A stretch of 64,000 nucleotides of DNA. Origin: Paraglaciecola chathamensis S18K6. Lineage in GTDB: Bacteria > Pseudomonadota > Gammaproteobacteria > Enterobacterales > Alteromonadaceae. The notes under the pieces are model-generated. The model did not search any database. It saw only the letters and a program-made list of their open reading frames with translations, and was not told the origin of the DNA. The stretch is from NCBI GenBank assembly GCA_000314955.1, contig BAEM01000043.1, positions 62,001 to 126,000 on the forward strand, read 5' to 3'. Position numbers and translations under genes: made by a program. Position 1 is the stretch's first letter. Every line of letters begins with the position of its first letter. Positions 54,797 to 64,000 of the stretch are shown one piece after another.

Positions 54797-55930
54797 TTAG
54801 AACGAGTAACTAAACGTTGCCCCCAAGGCAAACTGATATGCGCTCTTGGTGGCTAATTTGTCTAGAGCTAGAGTAACGTCCAGCCACTTAGTATCTAATA
54901 TCAGGTGCGGCGTGGCACGCTCTATATCAATCAGCAAGGTTAAGCGACTTTCTTCCGCCAAGGAAACACTCGCACCCAATAAATAAAAAGCTTGGCTAGC
55001 GATATAACGCAGTTGTGTGTGCATAACCACCTTGTCAAATTGATAGGCAGCTTCAAGTTTTACCCGTTTTGGTAATTGGTAATCATGCGAGGCGCTGGTT
55101 TCGATACCACTGTATAACGGTTTGAAGCCGGTTATTCCACTGGCTCTAGTGTATTGATTGTCGGTATCAACTAAGCCGTCACTTAGGCCTGCGTCGTCCA
55201 ATGAGAAGCGAGAATATAGATCCTGGGCATCGAGACGTAACAAGAGAGCCGATGTGACCCGCCATGCTAATGCGATATCCACAGTATAACCCGTTCCACT
55301 GTCATTCCAGCGCTCCCCTTTGACGTTGGGGCGCTTCAAAAAGTTATTATCAGTGTAGTGTTCCGTTAACTGGCCGGTACCTTGCAATTCACCCGCACTA
55401 TTTTGAGTCAAAGTACCGCTTAATCTGGAATCTCGCGCTCCGGCAACGGCCCAATAACCTAACTTAATATGACTAAAAAAATGTTCATTCTGCCATTGAT
55501 AACCAAGTCGAAGACCTTTCGCTCGGTTCTCTCGCAGTGCTAGAGAGAGGTTGTAAGTTTGCGTCTTTTCAAACGGTAGATCCGTGCGATCCGCATAGAA
55601 CGCAGCGGCGGTATCAGGGTTGGTACGTACAAAATAATCCACTCGATACGCTGGGTTGATACTCCAATTATTTATCAGAATTTCGCTACCCAGTTCGTTT
55701 TGACTAAATGCGAGATCAGCATCGTCTTTCGGTTTGGTGTGCCACTCGTCTTCTACTAATTGTTTTATCGGCAAAATATGACTGTAAGATTCACTCTTAA
55801 AATACATACTGACTTGAGAAGGCGGTGAAAACTGCTGTGAAGACTCACTTGCATGAACAGCGGCTACACACATGGGTAAACCAACACTGGCGAGCAGAGA
55901 ATATTTAAATATATTTAGTTTTAGCATCAT
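54797..55930 (-). CDS. Outer-membrane beta-barrel protein, unclassified
   Basis: The protein has 377 residues with a signal peptide ending VAAVHASES. The rest shows many alternating strands with aromatic girdle residues (YRVDYFVRTNPDTAAAFYAD, KGLRLGYQWQNEHFFSHIKL, VKLEAAYQFDKVVMHTQLRY) and ends in FSYSF, a typical terminal barrel strand. I recognise no family. It follows the giant lipoprotein by 88 bp on the same strand, so it is probably the second gene of that operon and a partner of the lipoprotein. Confidence 0.75.
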   Translation of the reverse strand: MMLKLNIFKYSLLASVGLPMCVAAVHASESSQQFSPPSQVSMYFKSESYSHILPIKQLVEDEWHTKPKDDADLAFSQNELGSEILINNWSINPAYRVDYFVRTNPDTAAAFYADRTDLPFEKTQTYNLSLALRENRAKGLRLGYQWQNEHFFSHIKLGYWAVAGARDSRLSGTLTQNSAGELQGTGQLTEHYTDNNFLKRPNVKGERWNDSGTGYTVDIALAWRVTSALLLRLDAQDLYSRFSLDDAGLSDGLVDTDNQYTRASGITGFKPLYSGIETSASHDYQLPKRVKLEAAYQFDKVVMHTQLRYIASQAFYLLGASVSLAEESRLTLLIDIERATPHLILDTKWLDVTLALDKLATKSAYQFALGATFSYSF

Positions 55931-55957
55931 CTTTTACGAAGGAATTAACAACGAGAG

Positions 55958-55990
55958 AAGCATGCCACTCACAAAGTGAATGACATGCTT
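55958..55990 (-). other. Hairpin in the lipoprotein-barrel operon
   Basis: AAGCATG and CATGCTT form the outer stem, with CACT and AGTG as an inner stem. It fills the 88-bp gap between the lipoprotein stop and the barrel start. It may be a partial terminator or a stability element that sets the ratio of the two proteins. Confidence 0.5.
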
Positions 55991-56018
55991 TTAAAGGTTA
56001 TGAAAATGAATGAGGTAA

Positions 56019-59000
56019 CTACAGGCTTTCTACTGTTTCATCAGCGTAAAGCACCATAATAACCCCATCACGGTCGACGATTTCGGCAGCAACTTCAGCA
56101 TTTGAACCAACCAGTATTTGGCCAAGAGAAGCTTCGCCTTGTGCATCAGCCTGCGCCTCAACGTTACTGAGCACCAAGGTGACACTTTCGCTGTTTCTAA
56201 CGATGTAAGCGTCCTCTTGCTCGGTGTTGGCGTTAACCGTGAACGAACGTTGAGTTTCCTCATCTGGGATTTGATATTGAACGTCTAACGAAAACTGCCC
56301 CTCTTCCCGCGCACTTCGTTGACCTTGCAATGTCAAATCAAGCACATAGTCCCCTAACGTCACCCCTACAGATAAAGCGGCATTAACGTCAAAGTAGGTT
56401 TCATCATCTTCTAGCATTGTGCTTGATTCTGGCTCCGCTATAACAGCGTCAAAGCGGGTGCTCGCTCCAGCAGCTAGAGTTGAGAGTTCTTCGGCACTTA
56501 AGCGAATGTTATAAACCCCTTGTTCAGCAACAGTATAATCATCAAAGCTGTACTGAAGTTCTGTTAGCGAATCACCATTGTTGTACTCCATCAAACCGGA
56601 AAATACATCTAAAGCGTTGCTTACTGTTAGCGGGTCATAGCCGATCGTAATTTGATCGAAAAAATCATCCCATCGTTCGTTGGCAGAAAGATAATAATTA
56701 GAGCTTGGATGATTGACTATTTCATCAGAGCCATAGTTAATTAAATTACCTTCGCTATCAAAGTATTCACCATAAAAAACAGTAACTGCATATCCATCAG
56801 CAATACCATCATCGTTAGCATCCCCAGGAATCAATAGCAAACGTTGTGCTTGACTAAACTGTTGATAAAAAGTCGCCTGCATATTTACCAATAGCAATGG
56901 TTTATCAAGGTTTCTAGCCGTTTTTTCAACACTAATATGCTGCTTAAATACCTCACCATTTTGATCCGTAGATAATATCGAAACCTCATGGTTACCCGCT
57001 TCATCTTCAACATAGCTTGTGGTCGCCATTAATTGATCGGCTAGCGTAGCGGTCACCATATTGGCATCTTCACTGACATCAATATTCAAGGCACCTTCAA
57101 TGCGAGCTTGATAGAGTATGCCGCTGAACGACACATCCGCCCCTGGTGTAACTTGGCCAATATTTTCTTCTGTCCACAGTAGGGCTGCGTTACCTAAGTC
57201 CGGCAAGTAAAATACGAAAGGTTTAGGGTAATCTTCGCGAGCCGCTACGAAAAGGTCCGCTGCATTATTCGCTTGGTACATCAAGTCGGAGTATAACCAA
57301 CTCACTTGGGTTAACTCTTCGAAACTGTAATAGAAACCGACAGAATATGTCGTACGCGAAACAACATTGCCTTGAACATCGATGATCTCGCCCTGACCGT
57401 TAAACATGTTGTCTCGGTCGATTTCAAAATCTTCTAGGTTGTTAGAGCTAAACTGTAGCCAATAGACTTCAAAGCCACCGACGCTACCATCATTGTTAAA
57501 CACGGGTTCTACCGTTTGTGACGTAACGTAATACCCACCATCCTCATACTTGTAGGCCTTTGTGATAAAGAAGGATTCAGAGGGGTTGCCATTAAAGCCA
57601 CCACTACTGACTATGACAGCTTCGTAACCATTACCAAAAAAGTCTTCACTTGGCACATCAGCCACATAACTAAAGGTCTGTTTGTAGGCACCTTCACTGA
57701 AGCTCAGTGGTTCAAATACACTTGTGCTGGTGTAACCTAGGTGATCTGTCTCTTCAGGTACAATCGTTTTTAAGGTCAAGCCGTCTTCCGACACTTGAAT
57801 GCCATACACGTCATCTATTTCACGACCAATATAAGTGAATTCAGGGGCTTGGTAGCCATCAGCATTCGCCACATCAACCGTAAGTGAAGCACGTACTTCA
57901 TTGCCACTAAGTGAACTGAAGCGACCAGCTAAACTAAGCATCTCTGGCAGAGCGACAACTTCGGACTGAGGGATATACAAATTTCCATTGTTGACTTGAT
58001 GGTCGTGATCTTCTCTCAGGCGAGCGATTTCTAGCGGCAGTAATTTAGCCGAGACTTGACCGCTAAATGTCACAGGGTCTGTTACCGTATCATTGGCTTT
58101 TTGCGCCAAGGTAACATCAAGAGCTAATTCCCCTGCAATGGGCATGACGTCCACATCTCGACCTTGCAAGTAATCTAAGCTTTCGGCAGCTTCTGCAAGC
58201 TCAAGTGAAATCTGACTGCCCGGTGCAATCACAAAACTCGCGTGGGTATTGTCTAGCTCCCCTTCTAGCGCTAGGGTTACTTTTGTACCAGTATCGTCAA
58301 GCGAGACATTCGTAGTCAACTTCACTACTTGACCGTCGGCGGAAGAAGCATCAATAGCATACAGGTAATTTTCTTCATCAAAGGTAATACTACCGGTTAT
58401 ACCTTCAGCGTCGATAAGCTCGCTGATGGTAAACTGGGTTTGTGTTTCGCTTTCGTCTTCTAGCACTAAACTGAGTTGCGTGACGGCTTGAGCCACTTGG
58501 CTGAGCAATACAAAGTCATCGGCCTGGGCTTCTATCATTTGTCCTGCTTCATCTAGCAAGGTTAAATACTCCTCGCCTAACGTGGTCACTGCGGCATTTT
58601 CGTCGCTTTGTAAATCGAACAAATTTGCTAACACGCGCACATCATCAACCATAGCTCTGGCTTTGGCCACTGCATCACCTTGGGTGACAGTATCGGCTCC
58701 TACCGCTACTCGTCCGCTTTCACCCGCCAGTAGGTTATTATTTTGTTGTTCGTTGGCTAGTTTTACATCAAGCTGAGATAACGAGGTGAGAAGCGCTTGA
58801 GTATCAGTTAGTTCAGCGTTATCGGCTACTTGCTGAGCAACCGTGTTTGCCGCTGATTGTGCGCCCGATAGTACATCGCTGATCGCCAATTCAAAATCGT
58901 CATCTTCATCTTGGCTATTCAGTAATTGACCATTACCTTCTATCAGATCAGCCGCAAGCGCGGCAAACTTCTCTGACATCACATTTTCTGCACTGCTTTC

Positions 59001-59702
59001 ACCAGCGAATAACGCTTGGGCGATACCCGCATTAATCAGCCCGTAGCGCAGCTCGTTGGCGTTATCTTCAGCAGCGACTTGTGCACTATCTTCAACTGAC
59101 GTTGGGGTTTGACTTGATAAACTACCTTGAATTTTGAAGGTGTTGGCAATAATGGCACTTTGCTCAGTGATCACCTCTGCACTAATGGTCTCTTGCTGTT
59201 CAACCAATAAGGTCGCTAAGTGTGTCAATGCAGAAACGTTAATTTGAGTTTCTTCGCCTGACGTAACATTCGCTACTGAGGATAAGGTAAAGTTTGGATC
59301 TAGTGCGGTTAAATCGACTGTTTCACCAAATTCGGCGCTACCACAGCCCGAAGGAGCATCACACACCATAGTCGTTGGGCTATCGCTGTCTACTGACAGT
59401 TCTACCTTAATAGGGCCTGTATAATCCAACACGGTAAAGGTATAACCGCCTTGCGCATCTGTTTTTATTTCACTGTCTTTTAGCTCATCACCGGATAGGG
59501 CTATCGCTTCGCCATCAACATATTTGAATACAGTGACAACTGCATTGGCTAATAAACCTTTAATCGCTTTTCCACTAATGGTGGTTTCCACTGGGGCAGG
59601 CGCGACAACGACGGGTGCATCGATACTATCGTTAGAAGAACCACCACATGCACTGAGCAACGCTGCTACTGACATGGAAACTAACGTCTTGTGTGCTTTC
59701 AT
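56019..59702 (-). CDS. Giant surface-type lipoprotein, 1227 residues
   Basis: The leader MKAHKTLVSMSVAALLSACG has a lipobox with C19, followed by GGSSND, a sequence that fits outer-membrane sorting. Residues about 40-115 form a carboxypeptidase-regulatory-like sandwich (TTISGKAIKGLLANAVVTVF). Residues about 150-420 are helical and Ala/Gln/Asn-rich. The remainder is beta-rich and acidic, with an EF-hand-like calcium loop GDANDDGIADG near 960. No named enzymatic domain was recognised. It is very acidic. It heads an operon with the barrel protein and is divergent from the propeller kinase, suggesting control by that system. Confidence 0.85.
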   Translation of the reverse strand: MKAHKTLVSMSVAALLSACGGSSNDSIDAPVVVAPAPVETTISGKAIKGLLANAVVTVFKYVDGEAIALSGDELKDSEIKTDAQGGYTFTVLDYTGPIKVELSVDSDSPTTMVCDAPSGCGSAEFGETVDLTALDPNFTLSSVANVTSGEETQINVSALTHLATLLVEQQETISAEVITEQSAIIANTFKIQGSLSSQTPTSVEDSAQVAAEDNANELRYGLINAGIAQALFAGESSAENVMSEKFAALAADLIEGNGQLLNSQDEDDDFELAISDVLSGAQSAANTVAQQVADNAELTDTQALLTSLSQLDVKLANEQQNNNLLAGESGRVAVGADTVTQGDAVAKARAMVDDVRVLANLFDLQSDENAAVTTLGEEYLTLLDEAGQMIEAQADDFVLLSQVAQAVTQLSLVLEDESETQTQFTISELIDAEGITGSITFDEENYLYAIDASSADGQVVKLTTNVSLDDTGTKVTLALEGELDNTHASFVIAPGSQISLELAEAAESLDYLQGRDVDVMPIAGELALDVTLAQKANDTVTDPVTFSGQVSAKLLPLEIARLREDHDHQVNNGNLYIPQSEVVALPEMLSLAGRFSSLSGNEVRASLTVDVANADGYQAPEFTYIGREIDDVYGIQVSEDGLTLKTIVPEETDHLGYTSTSVFEPLSFSEGAYKQTFSYVADVPSEDFFGNGYEAVIVSSGGFNGNPSESFFITKAYKYEDGGYYVTSQTVEPVFNNDGSVGGFEVYWLQFSSNNLEDFEIDRDNMFNGQGEIIDVQGNVVSRTTYSVGFYYSFEELTQVSWLYSDLMYQANNAADLFVAAREDYPKPFVFYLPDLGNAALLWTEENIGQVTPGADVSFSGILYQARIEGALNIDVSEDANMVTATLADQLMATTSYVEDEAGNHEVSILSTDQNGEVFKQHISVEKTARNLDKPLLLVNMQATFYQQFSQAQRLLLIPGDANDDGIADGYAVTVFYGEYFDSEGNLINYGSDEIVNHPSSNYYLSANERWDDFFDQITIGYDPLTVSNALDVFSGLMEYNNGDSLTELQYSFDDYTVAEQGVYNIRLSAEELSTLAAGASTRFDAVIAEPESSTMLEDDETYFDVNAALSVGVTLGDYVLDLTLQGQRSAREEGQFSLDVQYQIPDEETQRSFTVNANTEQEDAYIVRNSESVTLVLSNVEAQADAQGEASLGQILVGSNAEVAAEIVDRDGVIMVLYADETVESL

Positions 59703-59812
59703 ACTTATCCTTAATCAACTTCTAGCATTTTTTATTATCATTCGCTGCTGTTGCTCCAAACCATCCCATAAACGCTTCTCAAAATAGAATGAAACAAACC
59801 TCAACAGTGTCT

Positions 59813-59929
59813 CCTTTGAATCGATGTCAAAGGTTAAAACGTTAGAAAGTATTACACCGCTTTTAGTGTCGCTAAAAAGTCACTAATAAGCTGATAAACA
59901 AAGGGCTGCGGCGATTTACCTCAGGTAAA
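59813..59929. promoter_or_regulatory. Three inverted repeats in the kinase/lipoprotein divergent promoter
   Basis: The gap between the giant lipoprotein and the propeller kinase holds CCTTTGA (59813) and TCAAAGG (59827) with a 7-base spacer, TTTTAG (59861) and CTAAAA (59872) with a 5-base spacer, and TTTACCTCAGGTAAA (59915-59929), a perfect palindrome around one central base. They are candidate operators for the downstream AraC-type regulator or others. None was matched to a known protein. Confidence 0.45.
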
Positions 59930-59979
59930 AGAATGAATTAGCACAATAAATGAATAAACTTTAATAGTTTCCTAGACCG

Positions 59980-62900
59980 ATGAAATTTTGCATACTTAGT
60001 TTTTGTAAGCCCTTGACACATGGACGTTTTGTGCAGTTTTTTATTCTTTTAATCAGTCTGATTTTATGCAGTTTTTCCGCGTTATCCGTACCGCAAACAA
60101 AGCAACAAGCGGTAAAGCGAGACTTCTATTTCGATAACATTTCACTAGAACAAGGACTAAACCAAGCATCTGTTTACAGCCTAGCGAATGACCAATATGG
60201 CTTTACGTGGATAGGCACTCAAGACGGGCTCCATCGCTTTGATGGCAATACGGTTACCTTAGTCGATCTCAGCCCTAGTTCTTTGCCTAAGTATCGTTAC
60301 ATTCGCGACATTAAAGCTTTCGATGAGCGTCTTTTTGTTGCCACTCTAGATGGATTGGTCGTTGTTGAACAATTAACAGGCAACAAACAATATGTTGATC
60401 TATCGGGTGCTGGGGTGTATTCCATTACGCAAGTAAAGGACACATTTTGGTTAGGGACGGATCGCGGTATTTATATACTGAACAACGCGCTTCATATTCA
60501 AGCATTTTACGGTGGTGAAACCTCACCACGCTCACTGCCAGTCGACTATTGCGCCAAGGCACAACAAACAGTGGAATGTCACTTTTTTGTACGTAAGATT
60601 TTATATCACCCAGAACGTGAAAAAGTATGGTTTAGTGGCAATAACGAACTGTTTGCATACAACTTGAAAGACCTTCAATTTGTCTCACAACCACTGAGTC
60701 AGCAATCTACTCAAAATAACCATATTCAGGATATGTTATTTGACGACGAAGGTGGGCTCTGGCTGGCAACCGATAACGGCTTACATTTTTTAAGCGCCGC
60801 AGGCGGCTACCATCACATATACGCTGATTCAGATATATCAGATACCCTATCAGCCAACCGAATCCTTACGCTGGCGTTAGATACAAACAATACGTTGTGG
60901 GTCGGTACGCGCTTTGGGTTAAATTATCGCTCACTTGATGCTAAACAGCCTTTGCAACGTGGCTGGACTAACATCTACCACAATAATTTGAGCTACCATT
61001 CTTTATTAAGCAATACGGTACGCAAAATAGTGTTGGATGAAGCTGGTCGTATCTGGGTAGGTACAAACCGCGGGCTATCGGTAACCAATTTGCAACGTAA
61101 GCAAGTCGCTATATATCGGGCAACAGACAGTCAAACGTACAACAATTATATTTTGTCATTCACCGAGCAAACAGCTGGCAAATATTGGGTAGGCACGCTA
61201 GCTGGCTTGTATCTGTTTGATGAGAACCGTGCTCAACCCATTTCTGCATTGGGCAATCAAGTCATTTATGACACCTTGCAATCCGGTGATTTTTTGTGGG
61301 TGGCGGCGCGTAATAACCTGTATCAAGTAGACGCCCACACACATGAAGTCATTCAGCATTTTGACGAAACCAACTCCCCCATAGGCGCTTCTTATAACTA
61401 CAGTTTGGCCATAAAGGACGATACTTTATGGATTGGCTCAACAGTGGGTTTAGTCTCTTTTGACACCAACAATCGAACATGGCACGTGTGGGGAACCGAA
61501 CATGCCATGGGTAGAAAAGATATTTATACACTTACGATGAAAGACACAAAAGTGCTGATCGGTACGGGTGGCGGTTTAAGTATTTTTGACTTAACCAGTC
61601 ATCAATTTCGCCATTTCGATGAGCACAACTCAGACTTAAAGACCGATTGGGTGTTCGATATTACTCCTTGGCATGATGAGAAGTATTTTGTTGCCACGGA
61701 TGGTGGGGTATACATTTTCGATGAAAACCTCAGCAGCTTTGAATATCTGGGGATCACTCAAGGCAACGCTTATTCTGTCGTGATACAAAAACCAGCGCCT
61801 GATTTACACGACGATACGCTGTGGGTGACATCGAATAACGGCGTGTATAAATATTCTATGCAAACAGGCAAAGCATTGGTACTCAAAGAAGAACATGGTT
61901 TATCAAGCAACGAACATAATCTCAACGCAGCCTTACTGGATACTCAACAGCGATTAGTGCTGGGAACAATTAATGGTTTTGTAGTGTTTGACCCTAAAAC
62001 CTTTATCACGAAAGATGTGCCGTCTTATTCTCGCGTTATTTCAAGCATTGAGTACGCTGGCGAGACCTATGGCCTGTGGCAAAAAGTACCGCAAATTACC
62101 TCAGGCCCCATGTTTTTGACCCAGCAATTAACACTTGATTGGGCCGTACGAGATTTCACTCTCACCTTTAGCAATCCATATTTCGGTTTAGTGACGCCTG
62201 AGGCTAAAAATATAGATTATCGCACACCGAATTTAAGCTTGAGCCGACTAGCAAATGGGCAATTCACTGTCCCTTTATCCACCAAGACTGATGACGTGCT
62301 TAGCGTCGTCAAGAAAGGCCATCCTTTACTTTCTCCTATCGCCTATTTCGGCTACCTAATCTTAGTTTCGCTACTCATCTTTATTATACTCAAATGGCTG
62401 TACGATCGGCGCTATACACGTATGCTGGTAAATAAAAACCGCATGATTTCTGAACAACATAGTCAGATCAAACAACACCTATCCTTTAAGGAAAACCTGT
62501 ACTTACAAATCCAACACAGTTTTAAATCTCCTATATTTGCCAGTATTGGTTTATCTAAACAAATAGACAAACGTTTGCAGCACAGCAACCTACTCACTCA
62601 TAGCGACATTGATAGCCTTAAACGTAAAAACCATAAGTTGCAAAGCGCCCTTAGCGATACCTCTGAGTTGATTGATGAGCTTTTACAATTAAGTAAACAA
62701 GGCTACCAAGCACCAGTATTTACGTTGCAAGCAATACGCTCAACGATACTTAAAACCGTTGAGTTATTGCAACCTGTCGCCCATGACACTGATGTTTCTA
62801 TTAAGGTGAAAATAGCCCCCTCCATTCACAACGAATTAAACCTACTCGCCCCAGAAAAAGCCTTGTTTTTGATCCTAGAAAACCTGCTCAGCAATGCCAT

Positions 62901-63192
62901 CAAGTTTTCAGAACAAGGTGGTGTGGTCAATGTATTTGCTGAATTACACGGCGCACAGTTGCAGGTCAATATTCGAGATAGAGGATGTGGATTTGATGAG
63001 CAAGATTTAGAGAAGATTTTTCAGTTGCATTATCGCTCTAATAGCAACTCATACAAAAGTAGGGGGTCCGGTGTGGGCTTAACCAATGTAAAGTCGTTGC
63101 TCGATATCCTTAATGGCAGCATTGATTTTGTCACTAAAAACAACAACAAAGGCACAAATGTTTGGATTAAAATACCCCTTAGCGAGACGTGA
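59980..63192 (+). CDS. Two-component propeller sensor histidine kinase
   Basis: The protein has 1070 residues. A signal sequence (about 18-38) is followed by periplasmic propeller repeats, each with a WIGT or WVGT core (for example YGFTWIGTQDGLHRFDG, LWVGTRFGLNYRSL, RIWVGTNRGLSVTN), then a shortened Y_Y_Y-like region. TM2 is near 788-806 (YLILVSLLIFIILKWLY). HisKA has the phospho-histidine in QIQHSFKSPIFASIGL (about 846); HATPase has ENLLSNAIKFSEQGG and GSGVGLTNVKSLLDIL. Unlike many family members it has no receiver or AraC part; these are in the next gene. It probably senses an oligosaccharide or similar ligand in the periplasm. Confidence 0.93.
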   Translation: MKFCILSFCKPLTHGRFVQFFILLISLILCSFSALSVPQTKQQAVKRDFYFDNISLEQGLNQASVYSLANDQYGFTWIGTQDGLHRFDGNTVTLVDLSPSSLPKYRYIRDIKAFDERLFVATLDGLVVVEQLTGNKQYVDLSGAGVYSITQVKDTFWLGTDRGIYILNNALHIQAFYGGETSPRSLPVDYCAKAQQTVECHFFVRKILYHPEREKVWFSGNNELFAYNLKDLQFVSQPLSQQSTQNNHIQDMLFDDEGGLWLATDNGLHFLSAAGGYHHIYADSDISDTLSANRILTLALDTNNTLWVGTRFGLNYRSLDAKQPLQRGWTNIYHNNLSYHSLLSNTVRKIVLDEAGRIWVGTNRGLSVTNLQRKQVAIYRATDSQTYNNYILSFTEQTAGKYWVGTLAGLYLFDENRAQPISALGNQVIYDTLQSGDFLWVAARNNLYQVDAHTHEVIQHFDETNSPIGASYNYSLAIKDDTLWIGSTVGLVSFDTNNRTWHVWGTEHAMGRKDIYTLTMKDTKVLIGTGGGLSIFDLTSHQFRHFDEHNSDLKTDWVFDITPWHDEKYFVATDGGVYIFDENLSSFEYLGITQGNAYSVVIQKPAPDLHDDTLWVTSNNGVYKYSMQTGKALVLKEEHGLSSNEHNLNAALLDTQQRLVLGTINGFVVFDPKTFITKDVPSYSRVISSIEYAGETYGLWQKVPQITSGPMFLTQQLTLDWAVRDFTLTFSNPYFGLVTPEAKNIDYRTPNLSLSRLANGQFTVPLSTKTDDVLSVVKKGHPLLSPIAYFGYLILVSLLIFIILKWLYDRRYTRMLVNKNRMISEQHSQIKQHLSFKENLYLQIQHSFKSPIFASIGLSKQIDKRLQHSNLLTHSDIDSLKRKNHKLQSALSDTSELIDELLQLSKQGYQAPVFTLQAIRSTILKTVELLQPVAHDTDVSIKVKIAPSIHNELNLLAPEKALFLILENLLSNAIKFSEQGGVVNVFAELHGAQLQVNIRDRGCGFDEQDLEKIFQLHYRSNSNSYKSRGSGVGLTNVKSLLDILNGSIDFVTKNNNKGTNVWIKIPLSET

Positions 63193-63248
63193 ACTAACTA
63201 GGTTATTGATGAACGTTTCCCAACCATTTTTCAACACTGTTTGTAACG

Positions 63249-64000
63249 ATGTTAATTGATCACTATTTCGCAGAACTAGATACGCTAACGGAAAACACCC
63301 GAAAAGTGATGATCATTGACGACGACAGCTCAATGACTGACTACCTAGAAGAGTTATGCTTGGATCTAAAGGTAGAACCTTTTGTTTATCATGAAGCACT
63401 CGTTGCACTTGATAATATCTCGCTGGTCAATCCATCTCTAATTATCGTAGATTGGTTAATGCAGCCGATGAATGGCCTGAACTTCATGCGCGCTGTGCGA
63501 AGAAAACATTCTAAAACCGTATTTATGTTGTTTTTAACCGGTTCAGCGCAAAATGACACCCATAAAAAAGCGCTGCAGCACGGGGCGACTGTATTCTTAG
63601 AGAAAGCAGAGCGCTATAGCGACATTCTAGAAGAACAAATAAAAACGCTTCTTTCAGCCAGCCCCAGTATGACACAGAGCGAACAAGCCCATTTGAGTGC
63701 GCTGGCCATGAACGATAAGGAGTTAGCGGTTTTACTGGATTTTCATCAAGCGGCGCAAAAGCGTATTAAATCTGGCGACAAGCTAAAAGACATATACGCG
63801 TTGATGACTCAACCAAAAAGTAAACTGTATCCACTGCTTAACAAATACTTTCAGTTATCTAGCCAAGAATACATTATCAGTTATCGACTCTATTTAGCGT
63901 CTAAACTATTACGCCAATTGCCGTCAACACAAGACGTATCAGATGCACTGGGATACTCTAACTCAGCCAATTTTAGTAATGCATTTAAAGCGAAATACAC
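63249..64000 (+). CDS. REC-AraC response regulator (cut by window edge)
   Basis: I translated it from the ATG at 63249; an in-frame TGA lies upstream, so the start is close. The first 250 residues show a receiver domain with VMIIDDDSS, the phospho-acceptor D68 in LIIVDWLMQPMNGL and T/K positions (LTGSAQ, FLEKAERY). An AraC-type DNA-binding region follows: QEYIISYRLYLASKLLRQL, then DVSDALGYSNSANFSNAFKA, where the window ends. It lies 56 bp after the propeller kinase in the same direction and is its likely partner. An ATG at residue 21 is an alternative start. Its probable targets are the divergent lipoprotein and barrel genes. Confidence 0.9.
   Translation, partial: MLIDHYFAELDTLTENTRKVMIIDDDSSMTDYLEELCLDLKVEPFVYHEALVALDNISLVNPSLIIVDWLMQPMNGLNFMRAVRRKHSKTVFMLFLTGSAQNDTHKKALQHGATVFLEKAERYSDILEEQIKTLLSASPSMTQSEQAHLSALAMNDKELAVLLDFHQAAQKRIKSGDKLKDIYALMTQPKSKLYPLLNKYFQLSSQEYIISYRLYLASKLLRQLPSTQDVSDALGYSNSANFSNAFKAKY

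Noticed and set aside
1-64000. tRNA, rRNA, CRISPR arrays, insertion sequences or prophage genes
   Set aside because: No T-arm-like sequence, no regularly spaced repeats, no transposase or phage structural gene was found on reading both strands.

Overview
The window looks like chromosomal DNA of a marine gammaproteobacterium of the Alteromonadaceae, most like Paraglaciecola, Glaciecola or Alteromonas. The reasons are moderate GC, an Oar-like TonB-dependent receptor, a GlyGly-CTERM protease, DUF2982 and DUF2721 proteins, a DcaP-type porin, and an acetate-switch locus. No rRNA, tRNA, CRISPR array, transposase or prophage gene was seen. The genus is inferred from family content only.

Layout. 1-3.5 kb: the start of a TonB-dependent receptor that runs off the left edge, divergent from a PhnD-like binding protein and a two-TM protein of unknown function. 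3.8-6.6 kb: a nucleoside unit (uridine kinase, NupC transporter, 2-oxoglutarate/Fe(II) oxygenase). 6.7-7.8 kb: a TPR lipoprotein. 8-23.6 kb: a large acetate-switch island holding a DnaQ-like exonuclease, a DUF294/CBS/cNMP protein, a FIST protein with a GGDEF/EAL enzyme, the symporter subunits, the CrbS-type kinase, the CrbR-type regulator, acetyl-CoA synthetase and a DcaP porin. 23.8-36.8 kb: housekeeping and miscellaneous genes (mtnN, CobD/CbiB-like, DUF2721, tyrS, an M23 endopeptidase, an Lrp regulator, an M14-type deacylase, a carboxylesterase, parC, a PQQ-type propeller). 36.9-46.9 kb: a 7TMR-DISM hybrid kinase, DUF2982 with a new small ORF, a GlyGly-CTERM metalloprotease with a coupled lipoprotein, an FKBP, and a LysE exporter with its Lrp-type regulator. 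47-54.5 kb: an astacin-like protease, a GDSL esterase, a small P-loop kinase, pyrB, hemL, an adenylate cyclase and a Dyp peroxidase. 54.8-64 kb: an outer-membrane barrel and a very large lipoprotein, divergent from a propeller-sensor kinase and a REC-AraC regulator cut by the right edge.

How the genes work together. The clearest circuit is the acetate switch. A SLC5/STAC/PAS histidine kinase and a LuxR-type regulator sit beside acs, an SSS symporter with its DUF4212 subunit, and a porin. The promoters of acs, the symporter operon and the porin each carry a 16-bp palindrome of the form TAAGAC-N4-GTCTYA, about 64-80 bp before the start codon. I propose this as the CrbR operator. crbR lies directly downstream of acs in the same direction, which suggests positive feedback. 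A FIST + GGDEF/EAL pair, possibly of the NosP nitric-oxide-sensing type, sits inside this island.

The best candidates for little-described systems are the FIST/c-di-GMP module in the acetate island, the propeller kinase/AraC regulator facing a giant lipoprotein and barrel, and the binding-protein/bitopic-protein pair beside the TonB receptor, whose region carries three similar GACYA-NN-TGGTCAA sites.
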